Under the pieces are notes generated by a model. It did not search any database, had not been told where the DNA came from, and saw only the letters and a program-made list of their open reading frames with translations. 64,000 nucleotides of DNA, from positions 434,001 through 498,000 of the forward strand of contig NZ_CP157278.1 in the NCBI RefSeq assembly GCF_040026395.1, in the 5' to 3' direction. Both the position numbers and the translations under genes were made by a program. Of the stretch, positions 53,351 to 62,291 are shown in pieces (position 1 is the first letter of the stretch; each line of letters opens with the position of its first letter). Source of the stretch: Pedobacter lusitanus. Lineage in GTDB: Bacteria; Bacteroidota; Bacteroidia; Sphingobacteriales; Sphingobacteriaceae.

Positions 53351-54451
53351 TTATTTTTTAGGTGCAGCAGCAGGTGCTCCGTTTTGTGCATCTAATAATT
53401 TCTTAGTAGCCTCATAATTTACTTTATCATCTTTAAAAGCATAGATAACTTTTAAGTTTTCTAAAGCAGAAGTCATTTTTGGATCAAGTTCGTATGCTTT
53501 TTTGTAGTAAGGTAAAGCCTGATCAATAAAGCCTTTCATTTTTGCAGTTACTTCATCAAATTCTTTTTTCTTTTTAGGGTCAATTTTGTTTCTTTTTCCC
53601 TGTAAGTCTAAAGCCTGTTTATAGTAAGTATCACCCATAGCATACTGGTATGATGCATTTTTACCGTCTTTAGCAATTAATTTGTTCAAAGATTCCTGTG
53701 ATTTAGCAATATTACCTTGTTTAATATAAAGGTCAGTCTGCATTCCTGTGAAGTATGAATTTTCAGGGAATTTAGCAATTGCTGCCTCTAATAAAGCTGC
53801 ACCGGCAACAGTATCTTTTACTGTAGAGAATGTAGTAGAGATAATTTCACTGTATAAAGATTCAGAATCTTTAGAACCTAAATCAATAGCTTTTTTGAAG
53901 TTTTTAACCATTTCGGCATAATCAGGAATTTGTTTGGCAGTAACACCTGCATTTACATAAGTAGAAGTATCCTGTGGATTTTTAGCAGTTACTTCATTAA
54001 AAAACTGTAATGCAGATTTATAATCCTTTTTATTGTAAGCAAAAATTGCTCTGTTTCTTAAAGCATTTGACAAAGTCTGTTCAGCCTCTTTAATGTTTTC
54101 TTTTTCTCCGCCTTTAGTATCTAATTCTTTAGCTTTTGTGATTGCTTCTTCAGCAATTTTATCTTTAGCGATAGCATTAGCTACGTTTAAAGAATCAACA
54201 AAAGAAATTTTTGAAGCAAATAACGCTCTGTAAGACCATGCTTCAGGCATATCTTTAGATTTTTCATTTGCGATAGCATTATCAGTAGCCTTTAATCCTT
54301 CTTCAAGAGATTTTAATGTTACATCTAAAGATTTATTGTTAGATAAACTTGCTAATGCCCAGGTGTTTTTTGCTTTTGAAACTTCACTCTTCTGAGCACT
54401 TGCATAGGTGGCAGCACCTACTAAAAGCATACTTAAAACTACTTTTTTCAT
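53351..54451 (-). CDS. Secreted tetratricopeptide-repeat protein, paralogue of the next
   Basis: 366 aa from ATG 54451, where MKKVVLSMLLVGAATYASAQ gives a proper signal peptide; the longer frame adds 15 residues upstream. TPR units include KKDYKSALQFFNEVTAKNPQD, NIAKSQESLNKLIAKDG and ALPYYKKAYELDPKMTSALENL. It is lysine- and alanine-rich and ends AAPAAAPKK-like. It lies directly downstream of gyrA on the same strand (95 bases). Probably an abundant periplasmic protein; function unknown. Confidence 0.85.
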   Translation of the reverse strand: MKKVVLSMLLVGAATYASAQKSEVSKAKNTWALASLSNNKSLDVTLKSLEEGLKATDNAIANEKSKDMPEAWSYRALFASKISFVDSLNVANAIAKDKIAEEAITKAKELDTKGGEKENIKEAEQTLSNALRNRAIFAYNKKDYKSALQFFNEVTAKNPQDTSTYVNAGVTAKQIPDYAEMVKNFKKAIDLGSKDSESLYSEIISTTFSTVKDTVAGAALLEAAIAKFPENSYFTGMQTDLYIKQGNIAKSQESLNKLIAKDGKNASYQYAMGDTYYKQALDLQGKRNKIDPKKKKEFDEVTAKMKGFIDQALPYYKKAYELDPKMTSALENLKVIYAFKDDKVNYEATKKLLDAQNGAPAAAPKK

Positions 54452-54545
54452 ATTGTAAATTGGTTTTAATGAACATAAACTCTGCAGAATCAACAAATGT
54501 TTAAGCTGCAGAGTTTATTGGATCTGTTTTTAATTTAATTTATAA

Positions 54546-57155
54546 TTAGTTTTCTTCAGTCTCTTCGGCATCATCTTCACCTTCTTCATCTGTTTCTTCC
54601 TCTTCTTCAGTTTCCTCTTCATCAGCACCACCTTCTTCAGGAAGTACGTCAGCCGGATCCACTACCAGAAGATCTTCAGAAACTTCTTCTTCAGGATCAT
54701 CTTCATGTTCAATCTTCGCAACAGATGCAATAGAGTCATTACCTTTCAGATTAATCAGACGAACACCCTGAGTTGCTCTTCCAATTACCCTAAGCTGACT
54801 TAATACAATTCTGATAACGATTCCTGATTTATTGATAATCATTAAATCATCAGCATCAGTTACAGCTTTAATCGCAATTAAATCACCGGTTTTCTCTGTA
54901 ATAGTAATCGTTTTTACACCCTTACCACCACGGTTAGTTACACGGTAATCTTCCACATTGGTACGTTTTCCGTAACCTTTTTCAGAAACTACCATTACTG
55001 TTGCTGATGGATCATCAACAGCAATCATGCCAACAACTTCATCTTCTGCATGACCTAACGTAACACCTCTAACTCCGGTAGCTGTTCTGCCCATTGGTCT
55101 TACCGTAGCCTCATTGAATCTGATAGCACGTCCAGAGCGTAATGCCATGATGATTTCACTTGATCCGCTTGTTAAGCTGGCTTCCAGTAACTGATCACCT
55201 TCATTAATATTAATTGCATTGATACCATTTACCCTTGGTCTTGAATAAGCTTCCAGAGAAGTTTTCTTAATCGTTCCCTTTTTGGTACACATGATAATAT
55301 AATTGTTCTCCAGATATTCCTGATCTTTCAGATTCTTAACCTTAATGTAGGCCTTGATTTTCTCTTCTTTAGGAATATTGATAATATTCTGGATTGCTCT
55401 TCCTTTACTCAGTCTTGAACCTTCAGGAATTTCGTATACCCTTAACCAGAAACAACGGCCTGTTTCAGTAAAGAACAACATATAGTTGTGGTTAGACGCA
55501 ATCAGTAAATGCTCAATAAAATCTTCATTTCTTGAATCACTTCCTTTAGATCCTTTACCACCTCTGGCCTGTGTACGGTATTCAGTTGCAGGTGTACGTT
55601 TGATATAGCCTTCATGAGAGATCGTGATGACAACTTCTTCATCTTCGATAAAGTCTTCCATGCTCATATCTTCAGCAGAGTGAACGATAGTAGTTCTGCG
55701 CTCATCGCCGTACTTCTCTACCATTTCAGCCAGCTCATCCTTGATAATCTGCATTCTAAGACCTTCGTCAGCTAAAATAGATTGTAAATATTCAATCGTT
55801 TTCATCAACTCATTGAATTCTTCTTTAATCTTATCTCTTTCCAGTCCTGTTAAACGACGCAGTGTCATATCCAGGATAGCTCTTGCCTGAATATCACTCA
55901 GACCGAATTTCTCCATTAAACCAACTCTCGCTTCATCCGGAGTATTTGATTCTCTGATTAATTTAATGACTTCATCCAGATGGTCTAAAGCAATTAATAA
56001 ACCTTCAAGAATATGTGCACGTTTCTGTGCCTCGTCCAGTTCAAATTTAGTACGGCGTACAATTACATTGTGTCTGTGATCCACAAAGTGTCTGATCAGA
56101 TCTTTCAGATTCAGCATCTGAGGTCTGCCATTCACCAAAGCGATATTATTTACACTAAATGAAGTTTGTAAAGCAGTTTGTTTGAACAGGTTATTCAATA
56201 CGATTGAAGCATTCGCATCACGTTTAATTTCATAAACGATACGGATACCATCTTTATTGGACTCATCCTTGATATTAGAGATACCTTCTATTTTCTTCTC
56301 TCCGACTAATTCAGCAGTACGCTCAATCATCATTGATTTATTTACCTGATAAGGGATCTCGGTAACGATAATAGTTTCGCGGTCTTTATGCGTCTCAATC
56401 TCAGCTTTGGCACGCATAACGATACGTCCTCTGCCGGTTTCAAAAGCATCCTGAACTCCGTTGTATCCGTAAATTATTGCTCCTGTAGGAAAATCAGGAC
56501 CTTTTACGAATTTCATTAATTCAGGGATAGTGATTTCTGTATTTTCAATATATGCGATAGTCGCGTTGATTACTTCCGTAATATTGTGAGGAGGCATATT
56601 GGTTGCCATACCTACCGCAATACCCGAAGCACCATTAATTAATAGTTGTGGTACTTTTGCCGGAAGCACTGTCGGCTCTTTTAAAGAGTCATCAAAGTTC
56701 AACTGAAAATCTACAGTGTCTTTGTTAATATCAGCAAGCATATCTTCAGCAATCTTCTGGAATCTCGCCTCAGTATAACGCATTGCAGCCGGAGAGTCAC
56801 CATCGACAGATCCAAAGTTACCCTGTCCGTCTACCAGTAAATAACGTAAGCTCCAGGGCTGTGCCATCCGGACCATAGTCATATATACTGATGAATCACC
56901 ATGCGGGTGATACTTACCCAGTACTTCTCCAACAATACGGGCTGATTTCTTGTAAGGCTTGTTATTAGCCAAACCAAGATCAAGCATCCCGTAAAGTACA
57001 CGACGGTGTACAGGTTTTAATCCATCGCGTACATCAGGTAACGCCCTTGATACAATAACAGACATCGAATAATCGATGTAGGCAGACTTCATCTGCTCGT
57101 CAATATCAATTCTAATTATTTTGTCGTTTTCCTGATTTTCTAAATCTTCTGCCAT
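54546..57155 (-). CDS. gyrA: DNA gyrase subunit A
   Basis: 869-aa breakage-reunion subunit of gyrase. [21 protein letters not shown] is at the N-terminus and the catalytic tyrosine lies in AMRYTEARF. The quinolone-determining region reads [24 protein letters not shown] with Ser and, downstream, the GyrA box [10 protein letters not shown] at about residue 530 for DNA wrapping. C-terminal pinwheel repeats follow, then a very acidic tail (the last ~45 residues almost all Glu/Asp), which is usual in some Bacteroidota. Upstream of the TPR gene. Confidence 0.97.
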   Translation of the reverse strand: MAEDLENQENDKIIRIDIDEQMKSAYIDYSMSVIVSRALPDVRDGLKPVHRRVLYGMLDLGLANNKPYKKSARIVGEVLGKYHPHGDSSVYMTMVRMAQPWSLRYLLVDGQGNFGSVDGDSPAAMRYTEARFQKIAEDMLADINKDTVDFQLNFDDSLKEPTVLPAKVPQLLINGASGIAVGMATNMPPHNITEVINATIAYIENTEITIPELMKFVKGPDFPTGAIIYGYNGVQDAFETGRGRIVMRAKAEIETHKDRETIIVTEIPYQVNKSMMIERTAELVGEKKIEGISNIKDESNKDGIRIVYEIKRDANASIVLNNLFKQTALQTSFSVNNIALVNGRPQMLNLKDLIRHFVDHRHNVIVRRTKFELDEAQKRAHILEGLLIALDHLDEVIKLIRESNTPDEARVGLMEKFGLSDIQARAILDMTLRRLTGLERDKIKEEFNELMKTIEYLQSILADEGLRMQIIKDELAEMVEKYGDERRTTIVHSAEDMSMEDFIEDEEVVITISHEGYIKRTPATEYRTQARGGKGSKGSDSRNEDFIEHLLIASNHNYMLFFTETGRCFWLRVYEIPEGSRLSKGRAIQNIINIPKEEKIKAYIKVKNLKDQEYLENNYIIMCTKKGTIKKTSLEAYSRPRVNGINAININEGDQLLEASLTSGSSEIIMALRSGRAIRFNEATVRPMGRTATGVRGVTLGHAEDEVVGMIAVDDPSATVMVVSEKGYGKRTNVEDYRVTNRGGKGVKTITITEKTGDLIAIKAVTDADDLMIINKSGIVIRIVLSQLRVIGRATQGVRLINLKGNDSIASVAKIEHEDDPEEEVSEDLLVVDPADVLPEEGGADEEETEEEEETDEEGEDDAEETEEN

Positions 57156-57253
57156 AAAATATTGATGTTCGTTAAAAACGATTTAAATAAGGTAATGTTA
57201 TAACCTTGCGAATTTAAGAAAATATTGCCGTTTAAGCGCATTGTGGAAAAAAA

Positions 57254-58147
57254 TTAAGCCCAGTCTATACCTTTTATTAACTTGGTCAGAGTTGCAGCCT
57301 CTGGACTGTTTTCCGCAGGTTGGTGGTTATATATCCACTTTGCCATTGGTGGTAAGCTCATTAGGATAGATTCGATTCTTCCGTTTGTTTCCAAACCGAA
57401 CTTTGTACCCGAATCATAGACCAGATTAAATTCAGCATAACGGCTTCTTCTTACCGCCTGCCACTCCTGTTCAGCAGCTGTAAAAGCAGTGTTTCTGTTT
57501 CTTTCAATCAGCTCGGTATAAGCCGGAAGGAAAGAATTACCTACAGCAATAGAAAAATTGAATAACTGATCCCAGTCAAGACCGGTATTTTCGGGTTTTA
57601 GTCTGTCGTAAAATATGCCGCCCACTCCACGGGTTTCTTCCCTGTGTTTAATAAAGAAATAATCATCTGCCTGTTTTTTAAATTTCGGATAAAACGAAGC
57701 ATCAGCTTCATCACAGGTTTTTTTAAGTAAGTGATGAAAAAAACGGACATCATTATCTATCACATAATGCGGAGTTAAATCTATACCGCCTCCAAACCAT
57801 CTGGTCTGTTCATCCATTTCAAAATAACGGATGTTCATATGAATAATAGGTACAAAAGGATTGGATGGATGAATTACGATAGAAACACCGGTAGCAAAAA
57901 ACTCATCGTTATCGACTTTGAATGCATTTTTTACGGCTTCTGGTAGTTTGCCATATACAGCAGAGAAATTAACTCCACCCTTTTCAATGACATTTCCATG
58001 CTGAAAAACGCGGGTACGGCCACCGCCTCCACCCTCTCTGGTCCAGATTTCTTCTTCAAATTCTCCTTTACCATCTGTCAGCGCCAGGCCCTGGCTAATC
58101 TGATCCTGAATTTTTTTATAGGCTTCTACAACTTGATCTTTAAACAT
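57254..58147 (-). CDS. hemF: Oxygen-dependent coproporphyrinogen III oxidase
   Basis: Converts coproporphyrinogen III to protoporphyrinogen IX using O2 in heme synthesis. I start at ATG 58147 (297 aa) because the TTG further up is part of a promoter-like element. Family motifs: EIWTREGGGGGRTRVFQHG, NPFVPIIHMNIRYFE, WFGGGIDLTPHYV, KHREETRGVGGIFYDRL and YAEFNLVYDSGTKFGLETNGR, all complete. A single gene behind gyrA's start, with a 17-bp dyad upstream. Confidence 0.95.
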   Translation of the reverse strand: MFKDQVVEAYKKIQDQISQGLALTDGKGEFEEEIWTREGGGGGRTRVFQHGNVIEKGGVNFSAVYGKLPEAVKNAFKVDNDEFFATGVSIVIHPSNPFVPIIHMNIRYFEMDEQTRWFGGGIDLTPHYVIDNDVRFFHHLLKKTCDEADASFYPKFKKQADDYFFIKHREETRGVGGIFYDRLKPENTGLDWDQLFNFSIAVGNSFLPAYTELIERNRNTAFTAAEQEWQAVRRSRYAEFNLVYDSGTKFGLETNGRIESILMSLPPMAKWIYNHQPAENSPEAATLTKLIKGIDWA

Positions 58148-58168
58148 TGTTCCTTGTGTATAAAGGGC

Positions 58169-58176
58169 CAAAGTTA
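58169..58176 (-). promoter_or_regulatory. Candidate -7 element for hemF
   Basis: Minus-strand TAACTTTG matches TAnnTTTG, 21 bases before ATG 58147. The palindrome 58184-58200 lies 7 bases further upstream. Confidence 0.45.
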
Positions 58177-58183
58177 GGCTTTA

Positions 58184-58200
58184 TATAACACATTGTTATA
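58184..58200. promoter_or_regulatory. 17-bp palindrome upstream of the hemF promoter
   Basis: TATAACA-CAT-TGTTATA, 7-bp perfect arms with a 3-base centre, between -33 and -7 positions relative to the proposed start point. Fits an operator for a dimeric regulator. Confidence 0.5.
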
Positions 58201-58347
58201 ATTGTTACAAGCGCTTAGTCTGCTTTTTGCAGGAAAAAAGATCCTTGTCAGCGGTTTTTACAGCATAATTAATGGCGGTTTTTATCAAGTATATCTGGAA
58301 TTAATTCTATTTCAATAGCGAAAAAATTCCAAAAAAGCAGTAAAAAA

Positions 58348-58368
58348 ACAGCGAATATACATCGCTGT
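58348..58368. repeat. Dyad ACAGCGA-N7-TCGCTGT
   Basis: 7-bp perfect inverted arms in the hemF/DUF6266 spacer. No T run follows, so an operator or small hairpin rather than a terminator. Confidence 0.35.
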
Positions 58369-58563
58369 AAGCTATTGATAATAAGGGCTGTATAGCTATC
58401 TTGTTCAGACATCATTCAGACTCTATTCACAGGCTTTACAAACATCATTCAGTTTGCTTCGAATAAAGTCCGGATAATACATAGAGAATTCATTATTTAA
58501 ACACTTATAACTATAATTTCTGAATATTATCTGACCTATATTGTAACATCAATCAGATCTATT

Positions 58564-59214
58564 ATGGCAATTATACAGGAAGGCACCGTACTGGCAGGAA
58601 TCAGAGGAAAAATCGGAAACGTCGTTATTTACACCTGGAAGAACAAGGTGTGCGCACGTTCATTACCCACCAAACCCCGTAAAAAAAGACCAAGGACTGT
58701 TCCACAGCAGGCTCAGGCCAATAAAATGAAGGTATTAAGTCCTTTTTTAAATGCGGTTGCCCCGTTTTTAAGAGTTGGCTTTAAGCAAATAGCCACAGAC
58801 CGGAATATTACAGCAAACAATGCAGCCAAATCTGCAAATATGCTGACAGGTATTAAAGGCGAATTCCCTGATCAGGAGATCAACTGGGATACGATTCTGG
58901 TAGCCGACGGTCCGCGTATTAAACCTGAAAATGTAAAAGTTACGGTAACAAAAAACTCCTTTAATTTCACCTGGGACAAGGATAAGACAGCAGAGGGGAA
59001 TCCAAATGACAGAGCTATGATCCTGTTATACAGTAAAACTTACGGGCGCCTTCTGATCAATTACAGTGGTGCACGCAGAGACGAATTAAAAGACGCTGTT
59101 TATCTGGATCCTTTTTACATCAAAAAGAACACTTATGAAGTATTTATAGCTTTTAAAGATGTCATTAGTGATGAGGTCTCCAAAAGTGTGTATTGCGGCA
59201 GATTTATCAACTGA
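58564..59214 (+). CDS. DUF6266-like protein
   Basis: 216-aa protein. The N-terminus MAIIQEGTVLAGIRGKIGNVV with a following WKNKVCARSLP and basic KPRKKRPRTVPQQAQ is the pattern of the DUF6266 family, which is frequent in Pedobacter and relatives and often present in several copies. No signal peptide or catalytic motif is seen; the C-terminal half looks like a beta-sandwich (VKVTVTKNSFNFTWDKD). Function unknown. Confidence 0.75.
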   Translation: MAIIQEGTVLAGIRGKIGNVVIYTWKNKVCARSLPTKPRKKRPRTVPQQAQANKMKVLSPFLNAVAPFLRVGFKQIATDRNITANNAAKSANMLTGIKGEFPDQEINWDTILVADGPRIKPENVKVTVTKNSFNFTWDKDKTAEGNPNDRAMILLYSKTYGRLLINYSGARRDELKDAVYLDPFYIKKNTYEVFIAFKDVISDEVSKSVYCGRFIN

Positions 59215-59326
59215 AGATTCTGAGCTCATCAAAGCTGATCTGGTTTTTGATGTGTTACGGCGTTTATCCCGGATTGGATTTTTTTTAATATAAAGATTCC
59301 AATAATCTTTCTGATATTTAAAGCTC

Positions 59327-59812
59327 ATGATAGTATCAGAAAAAACACTTAAATGGGGCTTGTGTTTTTACCCCCCACTTCTATTTCAGCGCATTTGGGT
59401 CAAAAAATTCCATAAAGGATTCAGGGGCGCGGATGTCAAAATTTACAAAAGTCTTTTCAATAAAAATTACAACGGTTCTATCTTTGGTGGAACGATATAT
59501 GCTGCTACAGATCCTTTTTATGCATTGCTGTTTGATCAGCTTTTGCAGCGCGAAGGATTTAAAGTAAGAGTATGGTTAAAAAGTGCAAGTATTCAGTATC
59601 TTAAACCAGGCCGTTCTGCCCTTTTCTTTACCATTATCATTACTGATGAAATGTTAAATGAAGCTGTAGAAGCCTTAAATACAACTGGTAAGTTTGTCAA
59701 AGCGTACCCGATGGAAATTAAAAACAGTGATGGTGAAATTTGCGCCACAGTAATGAACGAGGTTTATGTCAGAAACCTGCACAGTGGCGAAAATGGCCCG
59801 GTAGCTTATTAA
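59327..59812 (+). CDS. Hot-dog-fold protein (DUF4442-like)
   Basis: 161-aa protein resembling the DUF4442/YiiD-C thioesterase-like group: NGSIFGGTIYAATDPFYALLFDQLL in the first half, then VWLKSASIQYLKPGRSALFFTI, the usual beta-sheet of a hot-dog fold. Relatives are predicted acyl-CoA or acyl-ACP thioesterases but most are untested. Same strand as the AlbA_2 gene that begins 27 bases later. Confidence 0.75.
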   Translation: MIVSEKTLKWGLCFYPPLLFQRIWVKKFHKGFRGADVKIYKSLFNKNYNGSIFGGTIYAATDPFYALLFDQLLQREGFKVRVWLKSASIQYLKPGRSALFFTIIITDEMLNEAVEALNTTGKFVKAYPMEIKNSDGEICATVMNEVYVRNLHSGENGPVAY

Positions 59813-59839
59813 AAAGAATGTCTGTTAAAACCTCTAAAA

Positions 59840-60472
59840 ATGAATATCAGGAAACTTATTTTACAAGGAGAAGGAACAACACTGGATTTTAAAAAGACGA
59901 TCAACAACTATGAAAAAATTGCAAAAAGCCTGGTTGCATTTGCCAATAATAAAGGAGGACAATTACTGATTGGCGTGGCCGATGATGGCAGCATCAAAGG
60001 GGTGAAATCAGAAGAAGAAGAAAGATATATGATTACCAAATCGGCCCATCAGTTTTGCAAGCCTGCAATTGAGCCGGAATTTGAAGAAATATATATAGAC
60101 AATAAACTGGTTTTGGTGGCTAAAATCGCCCAAAGTGATACCAAACCACATTATGCGCTGGATGAGAACAAAAAATGGTGGGTATATTTCCGTGTAAATG
60201 ACAAGAGTATACTGGCTAGTAAAATTATCGTAGACGTATTGAAAAAAGAAAACACCCATAGCGGTCAGCTGATTAAATATACAGAACAGGAACGCATGCT
60301 GCTGAAGTTTTTAGATGAAGAAGGCCGGATTACATTAAAACAGTTTAGTAAACTGACAAAAATCTCCAATCAGAAAGCACAAAAAATACTGGTCAGCTTT
60401 ATTCTTGCCGATCTCATCCAACCTAATAGTTCCGAAAAAGAAGAATATTTTACCATGACAACGCCTAAATAG
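59840..60472 (+). CDS. AlbA_2 (Schlafen-like) ATP-binding-domain protein
   Basis: 210-aa protein. The AlbA_2 domain covers about residues 10-120: EGTTLDFKKTI, LVAFANNKGGQLLIGVADDGSIKGV and VYFRVNDKSILAS. It is followed by a C-terminal winged-helix-like segment (EEGRITLKQFSKLTKISNQKAQKIL, 155-200). Members are commonly called putative DNA-binding or transcriptional regulators; no target is known. The MATE gene follows after 32 bases with its own promoter-like element. Confidence 0.8.
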   Translation: MNIRKLILQGEGTTLDFKKTINNYEKIAKSLVAFANNKGGQLLIGVADDGSIKGVKSEEEERYMITKSAHQFCKPAIEPEFEEIYIDNKLVLVAKIAQSDTKPHYALDENKKWWVYFRVNDKSILASKIIVDVLKKENTHSGQLIKYTEQERMLLKFLDEEGRITLKQFSKLTKISNQKAQKILVSFILADLIQPNSSEKEEYFTMTTPK

Positions 60473-60475
60473 GCG

Positions 60476-60483
60476 TACCTTTG
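60476..60483 (+). promoter_or_regulatory. Candidate -7 element for the MATE gene
   Basis: TACCTTTG fits TAnnTTTG, immediately after the AlbA_2 stop and 21 bases before ATG 60505. No -33 TTG is visible. Confidence 0.4.
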
Positions 60484-60504
60484 AATATTTCAATCCTATT
60501 TGTT

Positions 60505-61878
60505 ATGTTCAGTTCCTTTTACGCAAAATACAAGCCCTATTATTCAGACAATCTCAGACTGGCCATGCCTATAGTGGTATCCCAGCTGGGCCATACTATT
60601 GTGCATCTTGCCGATAGTGTGATTGTCGGGCATTTTGCCGGAACTATTCAACTGGCTGCCGTATCCCTGGTTAACAGTCTTTTTATGCTGATTCTTGTTT
60701 TAGGTATGGGGATTTCCTATGGGCTGACCCCGCTTATTGCGCAGGAAAACGGCAGAAAAAACTATAAGGAATGCGGTTATTTATTATCAAACAGCCTGCT
60801 GATTAATATCGTGATGGGGATATTGCTGTATATGCTTGTACATTTTGGAACTTTACTGGCTATTGATCATATGGGACAATCTCCCGAAGTGGTTACCTAT
60901 GCAAAGCCCTATTTGGGATACCTGAGTTTTTCTATCATTCCATTAATGATTTTCCAGACTTTCAAGCAGTTTGCCGAAGGACTGGGTTTTACCAAGCAGG
61001 CTATGTTTATTTCTATCTGGGGAAACCTGATTAATGTTATCCTGGGGGTAATTCTTGTAAAAGGGATGTTTGGCATCGCGCCTATGGGCGTTAAGGGTGT
61101 AGGCGTAAGTACATTGGTCGACAGGATACTGATGGCTACTGTGATGGGGATTTATGTGTTTAATTCCAAGAACTTTAAGATCTATCTGCAAAACTTTAAG
61201 TTTAACTTTATTGATAAAGTAAGAAGTATAAAAATCTTAAAAATAGGTGCTCCCGTTGCGCTGCAGTATTCTTTTGAAATCAGTGCGTTCAGTGGTGCGG
61301 CTATCCTGATTGGTACAATTGGTGCTATAGAACAGGCTGCTCACCAGGTCGCGATTAACCTGGCTTCGGTAACCTATATGCTGGCCAGTGGTATCGCCTC
61401 TGCAGCAACGATTAAAACAGGAAACAACCTGGGCAAAAAGAACTTCCTTGATCTGAGAAGATCGGCTATTGCCAGTTACCATACTGTTGCTGCATTTATG
61501 GGAATTACTGCGGTAGTTTTTGTTTGTGCAAATCATATTTTACCTTATATCTATACTGAAGATATGGCTGTAATTAATATTGCTGCGCAATTGCTGATTA
61601 TTGCTGGTTTCTTCCAGTTATTTGATGGTACTCAGGTGGTTGGTTTAGGTGTTTTACGTGGCCTGGGTGACGTAAATATTCCAACTGTGATTACTTTTAT
61701 TGCTTACTGGATCATTGGTATTCCATTAGGTTACCTGCTGGGTATCAAACTTGAAATGGGTGTATATGGAATCTGGTACGGTTTGACATTCGGTCTGCTT
61801 ACTGCTTCGGTTTTACTGTTTTTCAGATTTCAAAAAAGAACAAGAATGTTTATTCCGGCAGCTGAGTCTGTAGTTTAG
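60505..61878 (+). CDS. MATE-family multidrug efflux transporter
   Basis: 457-aa, 12-helix cation-coupled exporter of the NorM type, starting at ATG 60505 (MFSSFYAKYKPYY); a TTG 24 bases upstream is part of the promoter element. It shows the two MatE repeats: LAMPIVVSQLGHTIVHLADSVIVGHF near the start and IGAPVALQYSFEISAFSGAAI at about 255. QVVGLGVLRGLGDVNIPTV is also typical. Exports cationic drugs or metabolites; substrate unknown. Confidence 0.9.
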   Translation: MFSSFYAKYKPYYSDNLRLAMPIVVSQLGHTIVHLADSVIVGHFAGTIQLAAVSLVNSLFMLILVLGMGISYGLTPLIAQENGRKNYKECGYLLSNSLLINIVMGILLYMLVHFGTLLAIDHMGQSPEVVTYAKPYLGYLSFSIIPLMIFQTFKQFAEGLGFTKQAMFISIWGNLINVILGVILVKGMFGIAPMGVKGVGVSTLVDRILMATVMGIYVFNSKNFKIYLQNFKFNFIDKVRSIKILKIGAPVALQYSFEISAFSGAAILIGTIGAIEQAAHQVAINLASVTYMLASGIASAATIKTGNNLGKKNFLDLRRSAIASYHTVAAFMGITAVVFVCANHILPYIYTEDMAVINIAAQLLIIAGFFQLFDGTQVVGLGVLRGLGDVNIPTVITFIAYWIIGIPLGYLLGIKLEMGVYGIWYGLTFGLLTASVLLFFRFQKRTRMFIPAAESVV

Positions 61879-61911
61879 ACCGGCAATAGCCAATCGCGTC
61901 CGGTCTGCTTT
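61877..61911 (+). terminator. Terminator after the MATE gene
   Basis: 7-bp arms AGACCGG (61877-61883) and CCGGTCT (61900-61906), followed by TGCTTTTT. The stem includes part of the stop codon. Confidence 0.6.
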
Positions 61912-61912
61912 T

Positions 61913-62101
61913 TCAGAGGCTCTTTTTTTTCTTTATCAGCGTATCTGAAACCAAAGCCGAATCTTTGGTGCTTTGGATAATGGTGTCTTTCTGATAACCT
62001 TCAGGATCGGGAATTAGTTCGCGGCTTTCATCGTAAGCCTTTGGCTTATCGTGGCAGCCCGTAATTGCAGCGATGATGATAATCATCCATAATGTTTTCA
62101 T
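61913..62101 (-). CDS. Small lipoprotein of unknown function
   Basis: 62-aa protein with a lipoprotein signal (MKTLWMIIIIAAITGC, Cys16) and a short charged mature part ending in KKKKSL. Not recognised. It is convergent with the MATE gene and divergent from the subtilisin-like gene. A 2 x 21-bp near-repeat lies just upstream of its start. Confidence 0.65.
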   Translation of the reverse strand: MKTLWMIIIIAAITGCHDKPKAYDESRELIPDPEGYQKDTIIQSTKDSALVSDTLIKKKKSL

Positions 62102-62136
62102 ATGATAATATAACGCTGAATTAAGTGTAAAATGAT

Positions 62137-62176
62137 ATTCACCTCTATATAAATGAAATTCGCCTCTATGTAAATG
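62137..62176. repeat. Two-copy 21-bp direct repeat in a divergent promoter region
   Basis: ATTCACCTCTATATAAATG (62137-62155) and ATTCGCCTCTATGTAAATG (62158-62176) match at 17 of 19 bases with a 21-base period, two helical turns, as for tandem regulator sites. Confidence 0.5.
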
Positions 62177-62291
62177 TTGGTTGTGTAAAATTATAATGAT
62201 TTATTAATGAATAACTTACCTTTAAGTTAAGTGTAAATCTTTTATTTACCCCGAACCTAATTAACCAATTAAATTATTAAGCAACTACATT

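Larger units (their letters stand above)
58148..58563. other. Divergent intergenic region hemF / DUF6266
   Basis: 416 bases with no convincing gene. Contains the hemF promoter candidate and palindrome, and the dyad at 58348-58368. The rest is AT-rich and unassigned. Confidence 0.5.

Noticed and set aside
58169..58171. TTG as the hemF start codon
   Set aside because: It belongs to a TAACTTTG promoter-like element; ATG 58147 begins the conserved protein.
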